Source: Bacillus sp. REN3 (GTDB lineage Bacteria; Bacillota; Bacilli; Bacillales; Cytobacillaceae). From it: a stretch of 64,000 nucleotides of DNA. Numbering within the stretch: the stretch's first letter is position 1; each line of letters opens with the position of its first letter. The translations under genes were made by a program, and so were the position numbers. The stretch is taken from assembly GCF_017912555.1 (NCBI RefSeq), contig NZ_JAERSD010000005.1, positions 1 through 64,000 of the forward strand. Reading direction: 5' to 3'. Below are positions 17,137 through 25,690 of this stretch, piece after piece. The notes below the pieces were generated by a model. The model ran no database searches and was not told where the DNA came from. It worked only from the letters and a program-made list of their open reading frames with translations.

Positions 17137-18630
17137 ATGGATCAAATGATGCCGAACTGGCTGAAGAAAAGAGCTGAACTGACACCGGACAGGGAAGCCT
17201 TGATATATGAGGGACATACATATACGTTCAATCAGATGTTTGAATACGCTGCTGTCCTGGCAGGAAAAATTCGCTCCATCACTCCTGGAAAAAAGTCTGT
17301 TGCCGCCGTCCTTTTATCCAATAATGCTGACTCTGTTTTCGTGCTCTACTCCCTGCAAATCTCCGGCATCAGGACGGTGATTTTGAACAATCGGCTGACA
17401 GCGGAAGAGTTATCCTGGCAGCTCGATGATTCAGGGGCGGAAATCCTGATCTATGACTCAGCTTTTTCGGAAAAGGTCTATTCCATTGATTCGAAGTCGC
17501 AGTTCGTCAGCTTAGCCGAACTAGCGGATATTCCTGCAGGAAAGCCTGAGATCCTTGAGGAGTATGATTTGGGGGATGTTACAACCATCATGTACACTTC
17601 TGGAACGACAGGCAATCCTAAGGGAGTCATGCAGACCTATGGCAATCACTGGTGGAGCGCTGCGGGTTCCGCCCTGAACCTTGGATTGCATGAACACGAT
17701 AAATGGCTGTGCGCAGTGCCGATTTTCCACATAAGCGGCTACTCAATCCTGATGAGGAGCCAAATATATGGAATGCCGATCGTGCTGCATCCTTCGTTTG
17801 ATGAGGAAAAGGTGATTAAAGATATCCGCGATCATCAGGTTACGGTAATGTCGGTTGTCAGCACCATGCTGAAAAGGATCCTGGCCGGGCTGGGAGAAGA
17901 AAGGCTGCCAGCCGCTTTCAGATGCATGCTTCTCGGCGGTGGACCAGCACCTCTGCCAATGCTGGAGGAATGCCTTGAAAAAAAAATTCCGGTATTCCAG
18001 ACATACGGAATGACCGAGACTTCCTCCCAATTTGCGACTTTATCACCAGAATACAGCTTTACGAAGCTAGGTTCTGCAGGAAAGGCTTTGTTCCCCAACC
18101 AAATAAGGGTTGCCGATGAGAAGGGAACCAACGTTCCAGCTCATACGGAAGGTGAAATCCTTGTCAAAGGGCCGAATGTAACAATCGGATATTTGAACAG
18201 AGAAGCAGAAACGGCGAAAAAAATCCGTAACCAGTGGCTGCATACCGGTGATATTGGGTATCTCGACAGCGATGGTTTCCTTTACGTCCTTGACCGCCGT
18301 TCAGATTTGATTATTTCCGGCGGGGAAAATGTTTACCCGGCAGAAATCGAAAGTGTGCTCCTTTCCCATCCGGCCATTGCCGATGCAGGGGTCGTGGGTG
18401 TGAAAGATGAGCAATGGGGCCATGTACCAGCAGCGTTTATCGTCTTGCATCCAGGCCAGGATGTCAATGCGGACGAATTAGCCGAGTTCTGCATCGAGAA
18501 ACTCGCCAAATATAAGCTGCCAAAAAGATATTATTTTATAGATAATCTCCCGCGCAATGCAGCGAAAAAGTTATTGAGACGGAAGCTGCGCGAGAGGATT
18601 GAAACGAGGGGCGACAGCAATGGAAATTAA
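17137..18630 (+). CDS. menE: o-Succinylbenzoate-CoA ligase MenE
   Basis: MenE activates o-succinylbenzoate with CoA and ATP. The 497-aa adenylate-forming enzyme has the P-loop-like TTIMYTSGTTGNPKGV, the QTYGMTETSS motif, the GDIGYLDSDGFLYVLDRRSD hinge region and the C-terminal lysine segment PRNAAKKLLRR. I place the start at ATG 17137, right after GAAGGAGGGG, rather than at the upstream in-frame codon at 17083, which lies in the hairpin region. It overlaps menC by 11 nt. Confidence 0.95.
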   Translation: MDQMMPNWLKKRAELTPDREALIYEGHTYTFNQMFEYAAVLAGKIRSITPGKKSVAAVLLSNNADSVFVLYSLQISGIRTVILNNRLTAEELSWQLDDSGAEILIYDSAFSEKVYSIDSKSQFVSLAELADIPAGKPEILEEYDLGDVTTIMYTSGTTGNPKGVMQTYGNHWWSAAGSALNLGLHEHDKWLCAVPIFHISGYSILMRSQIYGMPIVLHPSFDEEKVIKDIRDHQVTVMSVVSTMLKRILAGLGEERLPAAFRCMLLGGGPAPLPMLEECLEKKIPVFQTYGMTETSSQFATLSPEYSFTKLGSAGKALFPNQIRVADEKGTNVPAHTEGEILVKGPNVTIGYLNREAETAKKIRNQWLHTGDIGYLDSDGFLYVLDRRSDLIISGGENVYPAEIESVLLSHPAIADAGVVGVKDEQWGHVPAAFIVLHPGQDVNADELAEFCIEKLAKYKLPKRYYFIDNLPRNAAKKLLRRKLRERIETRGDSNGN

Positions 18631-19726
18631 AGCGGTCAGGCTAAGTGTCATTCAAATGCCATTGAAACAGCCGTTCATGACCCATCTGGGGACAGTAGCA
18701 GCCAGGGAAGCGCTCATTGTCGAGGCTGAAGGGAAGGATGGCTATGTCGGATATGGGGAAGGTGTTGCTTTTTCGTCGCCATGGTACACAGAAGAGACCA
18801 TCAAGACTTCTTACCATATGATAAGGGATTTTCTTGTTCCGCTCCTGAAGAATAAAGGTCTTGGACACCCTTCTGAAGCGTTTGGATTGTTCAAAGGAAT
18901 CAGAAGGAATCACATGGCGAAATCAGCTCTTGAGACAGCGCTTTGGGATCTTCAGGCGAAGCGCCAAGGGATTCCCCTATCACAGTTAATTGGCGGGACT
19001 ATGGAGAAAATTCCTTCTGGTGTTGTTGTCGGCCATCCCGATCCGACTGAAGCAATCAGGCAGATCGAAGGTTATTTAGAAGCTGGCTACAGCCGTATCA
19101 AGGTAAAGATCAATCCCGGAAACGATGTGGAGCTCGTTTCTGAAATACGCAGAAGATTTCCAGACCTGCAGCTGATGGCAGATGCCAATTCTGCATATAC
19201 ATTGGCGGATGCAAGTCGTTTGAAAGCGCTTGATGAATACGGGCTGCTTATGATCGAGCAGCCGCTTGGCCATGATGATATTGTCGATCATGCCAGGCTC
19301 CAGGCACAGCTTGCGACACCGATATGCCTGGATGAGAGCATTGTAACCTTTGATGACGCCCGCAAAGCAATCGAGCTTGGGAGCTGTAGGGTCATAAACA
19401 TAAAGGCCGGCCGTGTTGGAGGGCTTGGAGAAGCAAAGAGAATCCATGATTACTGCTTCGCGAAAGGCATTCCTGTCTGGGCAGGCGGGATGATAGAATT
19501 TGGGATCTCAAGGGCACATAATATCGCTCTCGCTTCCATGCAAGGATTCACGATTCCCGGCGATATTTCGGGTTCCGCCCGATACTGGGAGGAAGATATC
19601 ATCAAACCGGAAGTTCGTGTGGAGAATGGCTTCATCCATGTACCAGATCAGCCGGGGATAGGATATGAACTGAATCGTAAAAGGCTTAAGGAAGTCACGA
19701 CGTTTAAGGAAGAATATATTTTTTAG
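18620..19726 (+). CDS. menC: o-Succinylbenzoate synthase MenC
   Basis: MenC dehydrates SHCHC to o-succinylbenzoate. This enolase-superfamily protein (368 aa) has the catalytic lysine in RIKVKINPG, metal ligands in MADANSAYT, IEQPLGHDD and CLDESIVTF, and the opposite-face lysine in NIKAGRVGG. It belongs to the branch that also includes N-acylamino acid racemases; the men context fixes the role. The ATG at 18620 (MEIKAVRL) has GAGGGG upstream. It ends the operon. Confidence 0.94.
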   Translation: MEIKAVRLSVIQMPLKQPFMTHLGTVAAREALIVEAEGKDGYVGYGEGVAFSSPWYTEETIKTSYHMIRDFLVPLLKNKGLGHPSEAFGLFKGIRRNHMAKSALETALWDLQAKRQGIPLSQLIGGTMEKIPSGVVVGHPDPTEAIRQIEGYLEAGYSRIKVKINPGNDVELVSEIRRRFPDLQLMADANSAYTLADASRLKALDEYGLLMIEQPLGHDDIVDHARLQAQLATPICLDESIVTFDDARKAIELGSCRVINIKAGRVGGLGEAKRIHDYCFAKGIPVWAGGMIEFGISRAHNIALASMQGFTIPGDISGSARYWEEDIIKPEVRVENGFIHVPDQPGIGYELNRKRLKEVTTFKEEYIF

Positions 19727-19753
19727 CACTGTTCATCTGTCAGTGCTTTTTTT
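19725..19753 (+). terminator. Terminator of the men operon
   Basis: The stem AGCACTG / CAGTGCT with a nine-base loop is followed by seven T residues, overlapping the menC stop codon. Confidence 0.88.
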
Positions 19754-19771
19754 AATGCTATTTTAGAATAG

Positions 19772-19814
19772 TGTGATGTGCATCACTTATTCGAAGGTTT
19801 GTTTTTATTATAAT
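19772..19814 (+). promoter_or_regulatory. Fnr/Crp-type site and -10 box of hmp
   Basis: TGTGA-N6-TCACT occupies 19772-19787 and a perfect TATAAT lies at 19809-19814. If transcription starts about seven bases after the -10, the site is centred near -41.5, the position of a class II activator. No good -35 box is present, which fits activator dependence. In B. subtilis hmp is controlled by ResDE and NsrR; I did not see an obvious NsrR palindrome here. Confidence 0.65.
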
Positions 19815-19863
19815 CACTATGAGAATAAGAAAAAGTCAGAATCAGTGTAAGGAGTGGATAAGA

Positions 19864-21078
19864 ATGCTCGATAAAAAAACAATCGAAATCATCAAATCGA
19901 CAGTACCAGTACTTGAAGTACATGGCGAACAAATCACGACAGTTTTTTATAAAAGAATGTTTGAAAACCATCCGGAGTTGCTGAATATTTTCAATCACGC
20001 AAATCAAAAACAGGGGCGCCAGCAGAGAGCGCTTGCTGGAACGGTCTATGCAGCCGCAAAGTACATCGACAATCTTGAAGCGATCCTCCCGGTTGTGGAA
20101 CAAATCGCACATAAGCACCGCAGCCTAGGTATCAAGCCTGAGCATTATCCAATTGTCGGGAAGTATTTGCTTCTCGCAATCAAAGAGGTACTTGGAGATG
20201 CGGCAACAGATGAGATCATCAATGCCTGGACAGAGGCATACGGCATCATTGCAGATGCCTTCATTTCCGTCGAAGCGGATATGTATGAGAAAGCAGCTTC
20301 CCAAAAAGGCGGCTGGGACGATTTCCGCGCATTCGTGGTGACTAACAAAGTCGAAGAAAGCGAAGTGATTACTTCCTTCTATCTGAAACCTGTGGATGGC
20401 AAAGAGATTGCAGACTTCAAGCCTGGCCAGTACATCAGTGTCAAAGTTGAAATCGAAGGCGAAGAATTCTCTCATATCCGTCAATACAGCTTGTCTGATG
20501 CGCCAGGAAAAGGCTATTATCGGATCAGCGTCAAGAAAGAAACTGGAATGGAGACGCCAGACGGCAAAGTTTCCAATTATTTGCACCGAAGCATAAATGA
20601 GGGCGATGTGTTGAACATCAGCGCACCAGCAGGCGACTTCTTCCTGGATACTGAAAAAGAAACTCCAATCGTGCTGCTCAGCGGAGGGGTTGGCCTGACT
20701 CCGATGGTCAGCATGCTGAATACCATAGCCGATATGCAGCCTGGAAAGGAAGTAACCTTCATCCATGCAGCACAAAATGGAAATATGCACGCATTGAAGG
20801 AGGAGGTAGCGGCCACTGCTAAAAAGACGAACGTAAGAACATTTGTCTTTTACGATTTACCAACAGAAGAGGACCGCAAGGAAGCGAGCTTCGACGCAGA
20901 AGGCTATGTCACAAAAGAATGGCTGAAAGAACACACCAACATAGGAGAAGCTGATTTCTATTTTTGCGGACCTGTCCCATTCATGAAAGCAATCAATGCT
21001 TCTTTGAAGGACCTTGGTGTCACAGAAGACAGGATCCATTATGAATTCTTTGGACCAATGGCAAGCCTTGAAGCTTGA
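19864..21078 (+). CDS. hmp: Flavohemoglobin / nitric oxide dioxygenase Hmp
   Basis: Hmp oxidises nitric oxide to nitrate with O2 and NAD(P)H. The 404-aa protein has an N-terminal globin with Tyr29 (B10), Gln53 (E7) and proximal His85 in AHKHRSLGI, followed by a ferredoxin-reductase FAD domain (HIRQYSLSD) and an NAD domain (LLSGGVGLTPM, FYFCGPVPFM). The ATG at 19864 follows AAGGAGTGG; the frame is open upstream but without a binding site. Its presence near nitrite-reduction genes fits NO detoxification. Confidence 0.95.
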   Translation: MLDKKTIEIIKSTVPVLEVHGEQITTVFYKRMFENHPELLNIFNHANQKQGRQQRALAGTVYAAAKYIDNLEAILPVVEQIAHKHRSLGIKPEHYPIVGKYLLLAIKEVLGDAATDEIINAWTEAYGIIADAFISVEADMYEKAASQKGGWDDFRAFVVTNKVEESEVITSFYLKPVDGKEIADFKPGQYISVKVEIEGEEFSHIRQYSLSDAPGKGYYRISVKKETGMETPDGKVSNYLHRSINEGDVLNISAPAGDFFLDTEKETPIVLLSGGVGLTPMVSMLNTIADMQPGKEVTFIHAAQNGNMHALKEEVAATAKKTNVRTFVFYDLPTEEDRKEASFDAEGYVTKEWLKEHTNIGEADFYFCGPVPFMKAINASLKDLGVTEDRIHYEFFGPMASLEA

Positions 21079-21086
21079 TTTTAAAT

Positions 21087-21115
21087 GGCGCTCTCTGATC
21101 CGGAGGGCGCTTTTT
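21087..21115 (+). terminator. hmp terminator
   Basis: The stem GCGCTCTC / GAGGGCGC (one T-G pair) is followed by TTTTT eight bases after the hmp stop. Confidence 0.8.
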
Positions 21116-21178
21116 GTGGTAAAGGTCCTTTCTGGAGGCTGGCAATCGGTCTGCTGGGAAGGAGACGTTCAGAAGAGA

Positions 21179-21203
21179 AACCGGGCCAGATGCCCGGTTT
21201 TTT
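21179..21203. terminator. Terminator hairpin between hmp and the DUF1540 gene
   Basis: The stem ACCGGGC / GCCCGGT with a CAGAT loop has six T residues on the plus side and a weaker TTTCTCTT tail on the minus side. It directly abuts the stop codon of the minus-strand gene at 21205. Confidence 0.7.
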
Positions 21204-21204
21204 G

Positions 21205-21360
21205 CTACTCCATCGCTTCGAATGTTTTGCAGTCTGTGTGTTTGTTGTTCTCTGCTGTTTCACCAATATGGCTTACGACATAAATTTTGTCAGCGCTGCA
21301 GAGATTTCCTTGCTCCCAGTACTGGCAGTTGTTTACTTCGCACAATACATCCTTTGCCAT
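21205..21360 (-). CDS. Small DUF1540 cysteine-rich protein
   Basis: The 51-aa protein reads MAKDVLCEVNNCQYWEQGN and ends with CKTFEAME. The four conserved cysteines in the pattern CxVxxC...C...DCxTF define DUF1540, a small probable metal-binding family common in spore formers. Function is unknown. The ATG at 21360 has AAGGAG eight bases upstream; an upstream in-frame codon at 21393 lacks one. Confidence 0.85.
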   Translation of the reverse strand: MAKDVLCEVNNCQYWEQGNLCSADKIYVVSHIGETAENNKHTDCKTFEAME

Positions 21361-21460
21361 ATACGTATCACTCCTTTTTGTTTGATACACCATTAGGATG
21401 CAATAACGTAAACGTCCTTATTCGCGTTAAAATCAGGCAGGGAATCAGCCCCGGATAGTT

Positions 21461-21656
21461 CCTCTTGTGGCTTTCCGGCAACCCATTAGGTCACGAGAAG
21501 CCCTCTTGCGTTCCCTTTACGCTCTCTCGAGAGACGATTTGGGCACGAAAGACGCTCTTGCGTTCCCTTCACGCCTTCCCGGCAGCCCGTATGGGCACGA
21601 TTTGCTTCGGATCGTTCTGCTTTTGGCTTTCCGGCAACCCATTTGGGCACGACTCA
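21461..21656 (-). repeat. Degenerate 52-bp intergenic tandem repeat (about 3.5 units)
   Basis: Units begin near 21470, 21521, 21573 and 21626 (spacing 51-53 bp). Each holds a variant of CCGGCAGCCCGTATGGGCAC, and two hold CTCTTGCGTTCCCTT. The reverse complement aligns with the 52-bp repeat at 40048-40330, so the same family lies here on the opposite strand and in more decayed form. It fills most of the 21394-21773 gap; no gene is supported there. Confidence 0.75.
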
Positions 21657-21773
21657 CCGGAAACCAGGGCAGGGCGGATCTTTGCTCGGAGACTTCCTCC
21701 CTGTATTTGTAATAGTATCCAAAAATAACATATCAGGATAAAAATAACCTCCCGAATGGGAGGCTGTTCGATC

Positions 21774-22745
21774 TTATTCATTTAAAGCTTTTTTTAGTGT
21801 GGAGAGATTCTTTTCCATCAATGTGAAATAGGTTTCTTTTTTGGAGAGATCATCCTCTGTCAACACGGAAAGATTATGAAGGGTCAGGGACTTAGCACCT
21901 ATTTCTTTTTGGACGGTCTTTGCGAGTTTTGATTGGAAGTTTTGCTCATTGATGACATATTTCATTTCCTTCTCTTTCGCATAGGAAATCAGCTCTTTCA
22001 ATTCCTTGTGGGATGGCTCATTTGTTGTTGAAACTCCGGAAATGCTGATTTGTTCAATGCCGTAACGTTTTTCCCAATAGTGATAGGCTGAATGTGAGAC
22101 AATGATTTCCTTCCGTTTGGAGCTATCGATGGCAGCTTTGAAATCCCGATCGAGGTCTTTAAGCTGAGCGGATAGTTCACTGTAATTTTTTTGGAATGCA
22201 TCTTCATGCTCAGGCATCAGCTTTGCAAGCTGGTCTTTTATCGCAGCAGCCATTTCGTTTGCATAAAGGGGATCGAGCCAAACATGTGGGTCAACATCAC
22301 CATGGCTATGTCCTTCCCCATTTCCATGGTCATCCTCATTGTGATCGGCCACTTCCTCTTCATTTGTGCTTCCTTCTTCCAAATGAATGGCTTCGCCGAC
22401 AGGCACCATTTTCACATCCTCGTTTTCAAGTGTTTTCTTTGCCTTGTCAACAAATCCTTCGAGGCCTAATCCAACATAGAAAAACAAGTCTGCATCGGCA
22501 AGAGTGATCATATCTTTTTGCGATGGCTCGAAGGTATGTTCATCTGCTCCTGGGGGGTAGATTGTGTCAACTTCCACATATTCTCCACCTATTTGTTCCG
22601 TGAAGTACTTCAGTGGATAGACAGTTGTGTAAACCTGCAGCTTTCCTTTCTGGTCTTGAATATTTTTGTCGGTTTCCTGTGCACAGCCGCCTAAAAAGAA
22701 AGCAGCAAACAATAAAATGGAAAAAAGAATGGCCAATCGTTTCAT
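21774..22745 (-). CDS. Zinc-binding ABC transporter lipoprotein (ZnuA/AdcA type)
   Basis: This 323-aa cluster A-I solute-binding protein has a lipoprotein signal peptide (lipobox FFLGGCAQ), first metal-site histidine in GADEHTFEPSQ, a His/Asp/Glu-rich loop (DHNEDDHGNGEGHSHGD) typical of zinc rather than manganese binders, then DPHVWLDP, SHSAYHYWEKRYG and the C-terminal NEQNFQ region. It delivers Zn2+ to an ABC permease that is not encoded nearby, so it is an orphan. A Zur box lies upstream. AGGAGG precedes the ATG. Confidence 0.93.
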   Translation of the reverse strand: MKRLAILFSILLFAAFFLGGCAQETDKNIQDQKGKLQVYTTVYPLKYFTEQIGGEYVEVDTIYPPGADEHTFEPSQKDMITLADADLFFYVGLGLEGFVDKAKKTLENEDVKMVPVGEAIHLEEGSTNEEEVADHNEDDHGNGEGHSHGDVDPHVWLDPLYANEMAAAIKDQLAKLMPEHEDAFQKNYSELSAQLKDLDRDFKAAIDSSKRKEIIVSHSAYHYWEKRYGIEQISISGVSTTNEPSHKELKELISYAKEKEMKYVINEQNFQSKLAKTVQKEIGAKSLTLHNLSVLTEDDLSKKETYFTLMEKNLSTLKKALNE

Positions 22746-22791
22746 TTTGGAGCCTCCTATTAAAGTAAAAAGAAGTCTATAATAACAATAT

Positions 22792-22812
22792 TAATCGTAA
22801 TCGTTACGATTT
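22792..22812 (-). promoter_or_regulatory. Zur box upstream of the zinc-binding lipoprotein gene
   Basis: The 21-bp sequence centred on 22802 contains TCGTAAT-C-GTTACGA and matches the B. subtilis Zur consensus (AAATCGTAATNATTACGATTT) at nearly every position. It lies 47 bp upstream of the start codon, so zinc-replete repression is predicted. Confidence 0.88.
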
Positions 22813-22923
22813 ATCTTTAAGTATCTTACATAAAGAATGCCCTAAAATCAAGTAAAAGATTTTTGTTCACTTACATTTTGCGGTATTCTTAGATAGAGAA
22901 ATTTTTTCAAAGGGGTTGAAGTT

Positions 22924-23487
22924 ATGAAAATGCTTGATGAGATACTGATACATAATCAGAAATTCGTTGAAGAAAAAAAATATGAGGAGTTTAAGACGAC
23001 AAAGTTCCCTAACAAGCGAATGGTGATTTTAACATGTATGGACACAAGGCTTGTGGAGCTGTTGCCTAAGGCATTGAATGTCCGGAATGGGGATGTGAAG
23101 ATTGTCAAGAATGCCGGAGCGCTGATCATGCATCCGTTTGGAAGTATCATGCGGAGCCTCCTTGTGGCTGTCTATCAGCTGAAAGCTGAGGAAGTGATGA
23201 TCATCGGCCATTATGATTGCGGCATGAGTGGGATGAAGCCCGATGCTGTGATTGGGGAAATGAAGCGGCGGGGTGTTTCGGATGATATCCTCAATACGCT
23301 AAATTACTCTGGAATTGACATCAACCAGTGGCTGCATGGATTTGATAACGTTAAAGACAGTGTTGCCCACAGTGTTGAAATCGTCAAGAACCACCCATTG
23401 ATGCCTGCAGACGTTCCGGTTCACGGGTTGGTCATTGACCCCGAGACGGGCAGGCTTGATCCTGTCATCAATGGTTATGAGGCTTGA
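22924..23487 (+). CDS. Beta-class carbonic anhydrase
   Basis: This 187-aa protein interconverts CO2 and bicarbonate. Zinc ligands are visible in LTCMDTRLV (Cys-x-Asp-x-Arg) and IIGHYDCGM (His-x-x-Cys), with the KNAGA motif between them. It resembles YtiB of B. subtilis, which lies in the same part of that genome. AAGGGG precedes the ATG. Its 3' end overlaps the convergent yidD gene by 20 nt. Confidence 0.93.
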   Translation: MKMLDEILIHNQKFVEEKKYEEFKTTKFPNKRMVILTCMDTRLVELLPKALNVRNGDVKIVKNAGALIMHPFGSIMRSLLVAVYQLKAEEVMIIGHYDCGMSGMKPDAVIGEMKRRGVSDDILNTLNYSGIDINQWLHGFDNVKDSVAHSVEIVKNHPLMPADVPVHGLVIDPETGRLDPVINGYEA

Positions 23488-23722
23488 CCTTCTTTTTCGC
23501 TGGCCATTCTTCTGGGACATGATCGATCCCTCCCGGATGGAGTGGATGGCATTTGAGGATGCGGATGATCGTCAGCCAGCCGCCCTTGAAAGGCCCGAAT
23601 CTCTGGATCGCTTCAAGTCCATAGTGCGAACATGTTGGATAGAAACGGCAAGTTGGCGGCTTTAGCGGCGAAATGACTGTCTGGTAAAAACGGATGAAGC
23701 CAATCATGGCTTTTTTCATCAT
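23468..23722 (-). CDS. yidD: Membrane protein insertion efficiency factor YidD
   Basis: The 84-aa product has the YidD signature: [35 protein letters not shown] and [12 protein letters not shown], with three conserved cysteines and an amphipathic N-terminus. YidD acts at the inner face of the membrane with YidC-type insertases. TAAGGAG lies ten bases before the first ATG. The gene is convergent with and overlaps the carbonic anhydrase gene. Confidence 0.95.
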   Translation of the reverse strand: MMKKAMIGFIRFYQTVISPLKPPTCRFYPTCSHYGLEAIQRFGPFKGGWLTIIRILKCHPLHPGGIDHVPEEWPAKKKVKPHNH

Positions 23723-23766
23723 GGCTGCATGACTCCTTACTGCAGGTTTTAATTTGTTAAATTGGA

Positions 23767-23789
23767 GGAGCTGGATTTCAGCTCCTTTT
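23767..23789 (+). terminator. Plus-strand terminator upstream of yidD
   Basis: GGAGCTG / CAGCTCC with a GATTT loop is followed by TTTTA. No plus-strand gene ends directly before it; transcripts of the carbonic anhydrase gene that cross yidD in antisense would end here. The rest of 23790-24015 shows no supported gene. Confidence 0.6.
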
Positions 23790-24015
23790 ATTGATCGTTC
23801 CTAGTTATCTTGTATGTCAAAAAATATTCACATCGGCTTGAGATCCTAACCTTGCCCATCATCCGGACAGGTGTCCATCAGCCTGGGAAGGCAGATACGA
23901 GCCACGTCAAGAATCGGCAAGATGAATGGGCAGCCGCAATTTCAATCAAGGATGTGCTAAGGCATTTGTCAGGTATCAGAAAATTTAGCGGGCAATGGTA
24001 GTCAAGGGCACCTAC

Positions 24016-24189
24016 TCAGGATTTGCCATTTGCCTGTTTTTGATTATTTTTCATCTTATCCGTTCCATCCAGCCTTTCATCAAGGGGATCGACGGTATGT
24101 TTGAACTGATAGGCTTTTGAAGTCGTGAGCACACTTAAAACCAGGACAACGATGACAATGACGACTGAAATAACTACTATAGTATACAT
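24016..24189 (-). CDS. ytzI: Small membrane protein YtzI-like
   Basis: This 57-aa gene has AAGGAGG followed by CCTTTTTT and the ATG at 24189. The N-terminal 22 residues (MYTIVVISVVIVIVVLVLSV) form one membrane segment; the soluble tail reads TSKAYQFKHTVDPLDERL and then is Lys/Asn/Gln rich. It resembles YtzI, found beside dps in B. subtilis. Function is unknown. Confidence 0.75.
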   Translation of the reverse strand: MYTIVVISVVIVIVVLVLSVLTTSKAYQFKHTVDPLDERLDGTDKMKNNQKQANGKS

Positions 24190-24263
24190 AAAAAGGCCTC
24201 CTTTGCTTCAAAATTATTGTAGCATGTTCTTCTCTCCCATAGGAAAAAAGTTGCTGTTTTGAT

Positions 24264-24289
24264 GTTTCTTTATATGGCGGGAAGGGAAT
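24264..24289 (+). promoter_or_regulatory. Predicted SigB promoter of dps
   Basis: GTTTCT (24264-24269) and GGGAAT (24284-24289) are separated by 14 bp, close to the SigB consensus GTTTAA-N14-GGGTAT. This fits the known SigB dependence of dps in B. subtilis. The leader would be about 20 nt. Confidence 0.6.
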
Positions 24290-24314
24290 ATACAATCATG
24301 AGGAGGATGAAATC

Positions 24315-24755
24315 ATGGCAAATCAAGAGTTGATTCAATCGGTAAACAAACAAGTAGCAAACTGGACGGTCCTTTACACTAAGCTTCACAATTACCACTG
24401 GTATGTGAAAGGCCGCCACTTCTTCACACTTCATACGAAATTTGAAGAACTGTACAATGAAGCAAGCGTCATCATCGATGAATTCGCGGAAAGAATCCTG
24501 GCGCTTGAAGGAAAGCCTGTAGCAACATTGAAAGAGTGCCTGGAGTTGTCATCCGTTGGAGAAGCGTCTGGCTCCGAAAAGGAAGAAGATATGGTCAGCC
24601 AGTTGTACGATGATTTCTCCAAGATTGTCGACGAGCTTCAAGAAGGAATTGAAATTGCCCAGAAGGCTGAGGATGAAGGGACAGCGGACATGCTTTTAGG
24701 CGTCAAGAAGAGCCTAAGGAAGCATATGTGGATGTTCAAAGCATACCTCGGATAA
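24315..24755 (+). CDS. dps: Dps-family DNA-protecting ferritin
   Basis: This 146-aa four-helix protein would form a dodecamer that oxidises and stores iron and protects DNA in stress. The Dps ferroxidase residues lie in LHNYHWYVKGRHFFTLH and in IDEFAERILALEG. GAGGAGG precedes the ATG. It is a monocistronic unit with its own terminator and a SigB-like promoter. Confidence 0.94.
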   Translation: MANQELIQSVNKQVANWTVLYTKLHNYHWYVKGRHFFTLHTKFEELYNEASVIIDEFAERILALEGKPVATLKECLELSSVGEASGSEKEEDMVSQLYDDFSKIVDELQEGIEIAQKAEDEGTADMLLGVKKSLRKHMWMFKAYLG

Positions 24756-24760
24756 ACAGA

Positions 24761-24786
24761 AAAATGGCCGCCGATGGCCATTTTTT
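24761..24786 (+). terminator. dps terminator
   Basis: AAAATGGCC / GGCCATTTT with a GCCGAT loop followed by a T run. Confidence 0.9.
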
Positions 24787-24802
24787 CATTTTCCAAAAAG
24801 AA

Positions 24803-24822
24803 AAACCGGCGCAGGCCGGTTT
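24803..24822 (-). terminator. Terminator of the minus-strand gene at 24854
   Basis: AACCGG / CCGGTT hairpin which, read on the minus strand, is followed by TTTTTCTTTTT. Confidence 0.7.
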
Positions 24823-24853
24823 GTATGTATGCGGTAATTTTTGATTTTTGAAA

Positions 24854-25111
24854 TCAATGGATATTCCGGGATGGAAAGGAACCGACAGAACGTGTTCCGA
24901 AATCTTCCTGGGCGAACTTCCCCTTGAGGCTCTCGATCAAATACAGGCCCATCAAGTCATAAAGCTCTTGCTTGTCGAGGTCTTCGATGATCTTCAATAA
25001 ATCTTCGCGGCTCATTTCTTCAAGGAACGCAAACGCAAGCATATCAATATCCTCTTCGTCACCGGTCAATTTGTTCCTGTATAATTCATATAGTTCATCT
25101 ATGAGTTTCAT
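24854..25111 (-). CDS. Small conserved Bacillaceae protein (DUF6154-like)
   Basis: The 85-aa acidic protein begins MKLIDELYELYRNKLTGDEE and is predicted helical with no membrane segment or cysteines. I believe it belongs to the DUF6154 family of Bacillaceae; no function is known. GAGGTG lies upstream of the ATG. It is flanked by dps and ytkD as in related genomes. Confidence 0.75.
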   Translation of the reverse strand: MKLIDELYELYRNKLTGDEEDIDMLAFAFLEEMSREDLLKIIEDLDKQELYDLMGLYLIESLKGKFAQEDFGTRSVGSFPSRNIH

Positions 25112-25337
25112 TTCGAATCACCTCACAATTCGTTGCGTCCATAATCAATTCGTTGTATTTATTAAATACCCTTTGCCAGAAAAAATATTCCTTGAAATCA
25201 AAGTATTTTCCTGAGACAGCGCGTGGCAATTCAATTGTATCCCATCTCCTGGGAAGATGATAGGAAATTAATTCAATTGTGAAAAGGCAGTATAAAGGCA
25301 TGCTGGTGCAGGGAACGATATCCATGAGGTGAACTGT

Positions 25338-25658
25338 ATGGCTAATGACAAGAAGACGTATTACATCAATGTGAGCGATGGAGAAATTTCCACCGTTTCG
25401 ACGGCATCGCCATGGAATTTTAAAATAGAGGCAACGGATGAAGAAATCACCGATTTGAGGGAGATTTTCGAACAGGCGTATTCCACTGGCTGGCAAAATT
25501 TCATGAGGGCCCATGTTCCTTATATCCAATATCATTATGACAGGGAAAATGATGCGCTCGACAGATTGCTTGTCCAGGTCTATGAGCAAATCTACCAGCT
25601 TGGGGACGAAGAAGCGAAACAGCATATCGAAAGCATGGGAATCCTTCCTGGCAAATAA
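25338..25658 (+). CDS. Conserved Bacillaceae protein of unknown function
   Basis: The 106-aa protein starts MANDKKTYYINVSDGEIST and has a helical C-terminal half (YDRENDALDRLLVQVYEQIY). I choose ATG 25338, eight bases after GAGGTG; a GTG nine bases upstream is in frame but sits inside that binding site. I recall relatives loosely labelled as hydrolases, but no catalytic motif is visible, so I assign no function. It precedes ytkD. Confidence 0.7.
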   Translation: MANDKKTYYINVSDGEISTVSTASPWNFKIEATDEEITDLREIFEQAYSTGWQNFMRAHVPYIQYHYDRENDALDRLLVQVYEQIYQLGDEEAKQHIESMGILPGK

Positions 25659-25690
25659 AAGATCCCGGGGCATTTGCATGTCGGCCACGT

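Noticed and set aside
21179-21203. Attenuator or riboswitch for the DUF1540 gene
   Set aside because: The hairpin lies at the 3' end of that gene, not in its leader; a terminator explains it.
23810-24001. 63-codon plus-strand frame between yidD and ytzI
   Set aside because: No ribosome binding site, no family pattern, and the end contains the ATTTAGCGG repeat word; it may be a decayed fragment.
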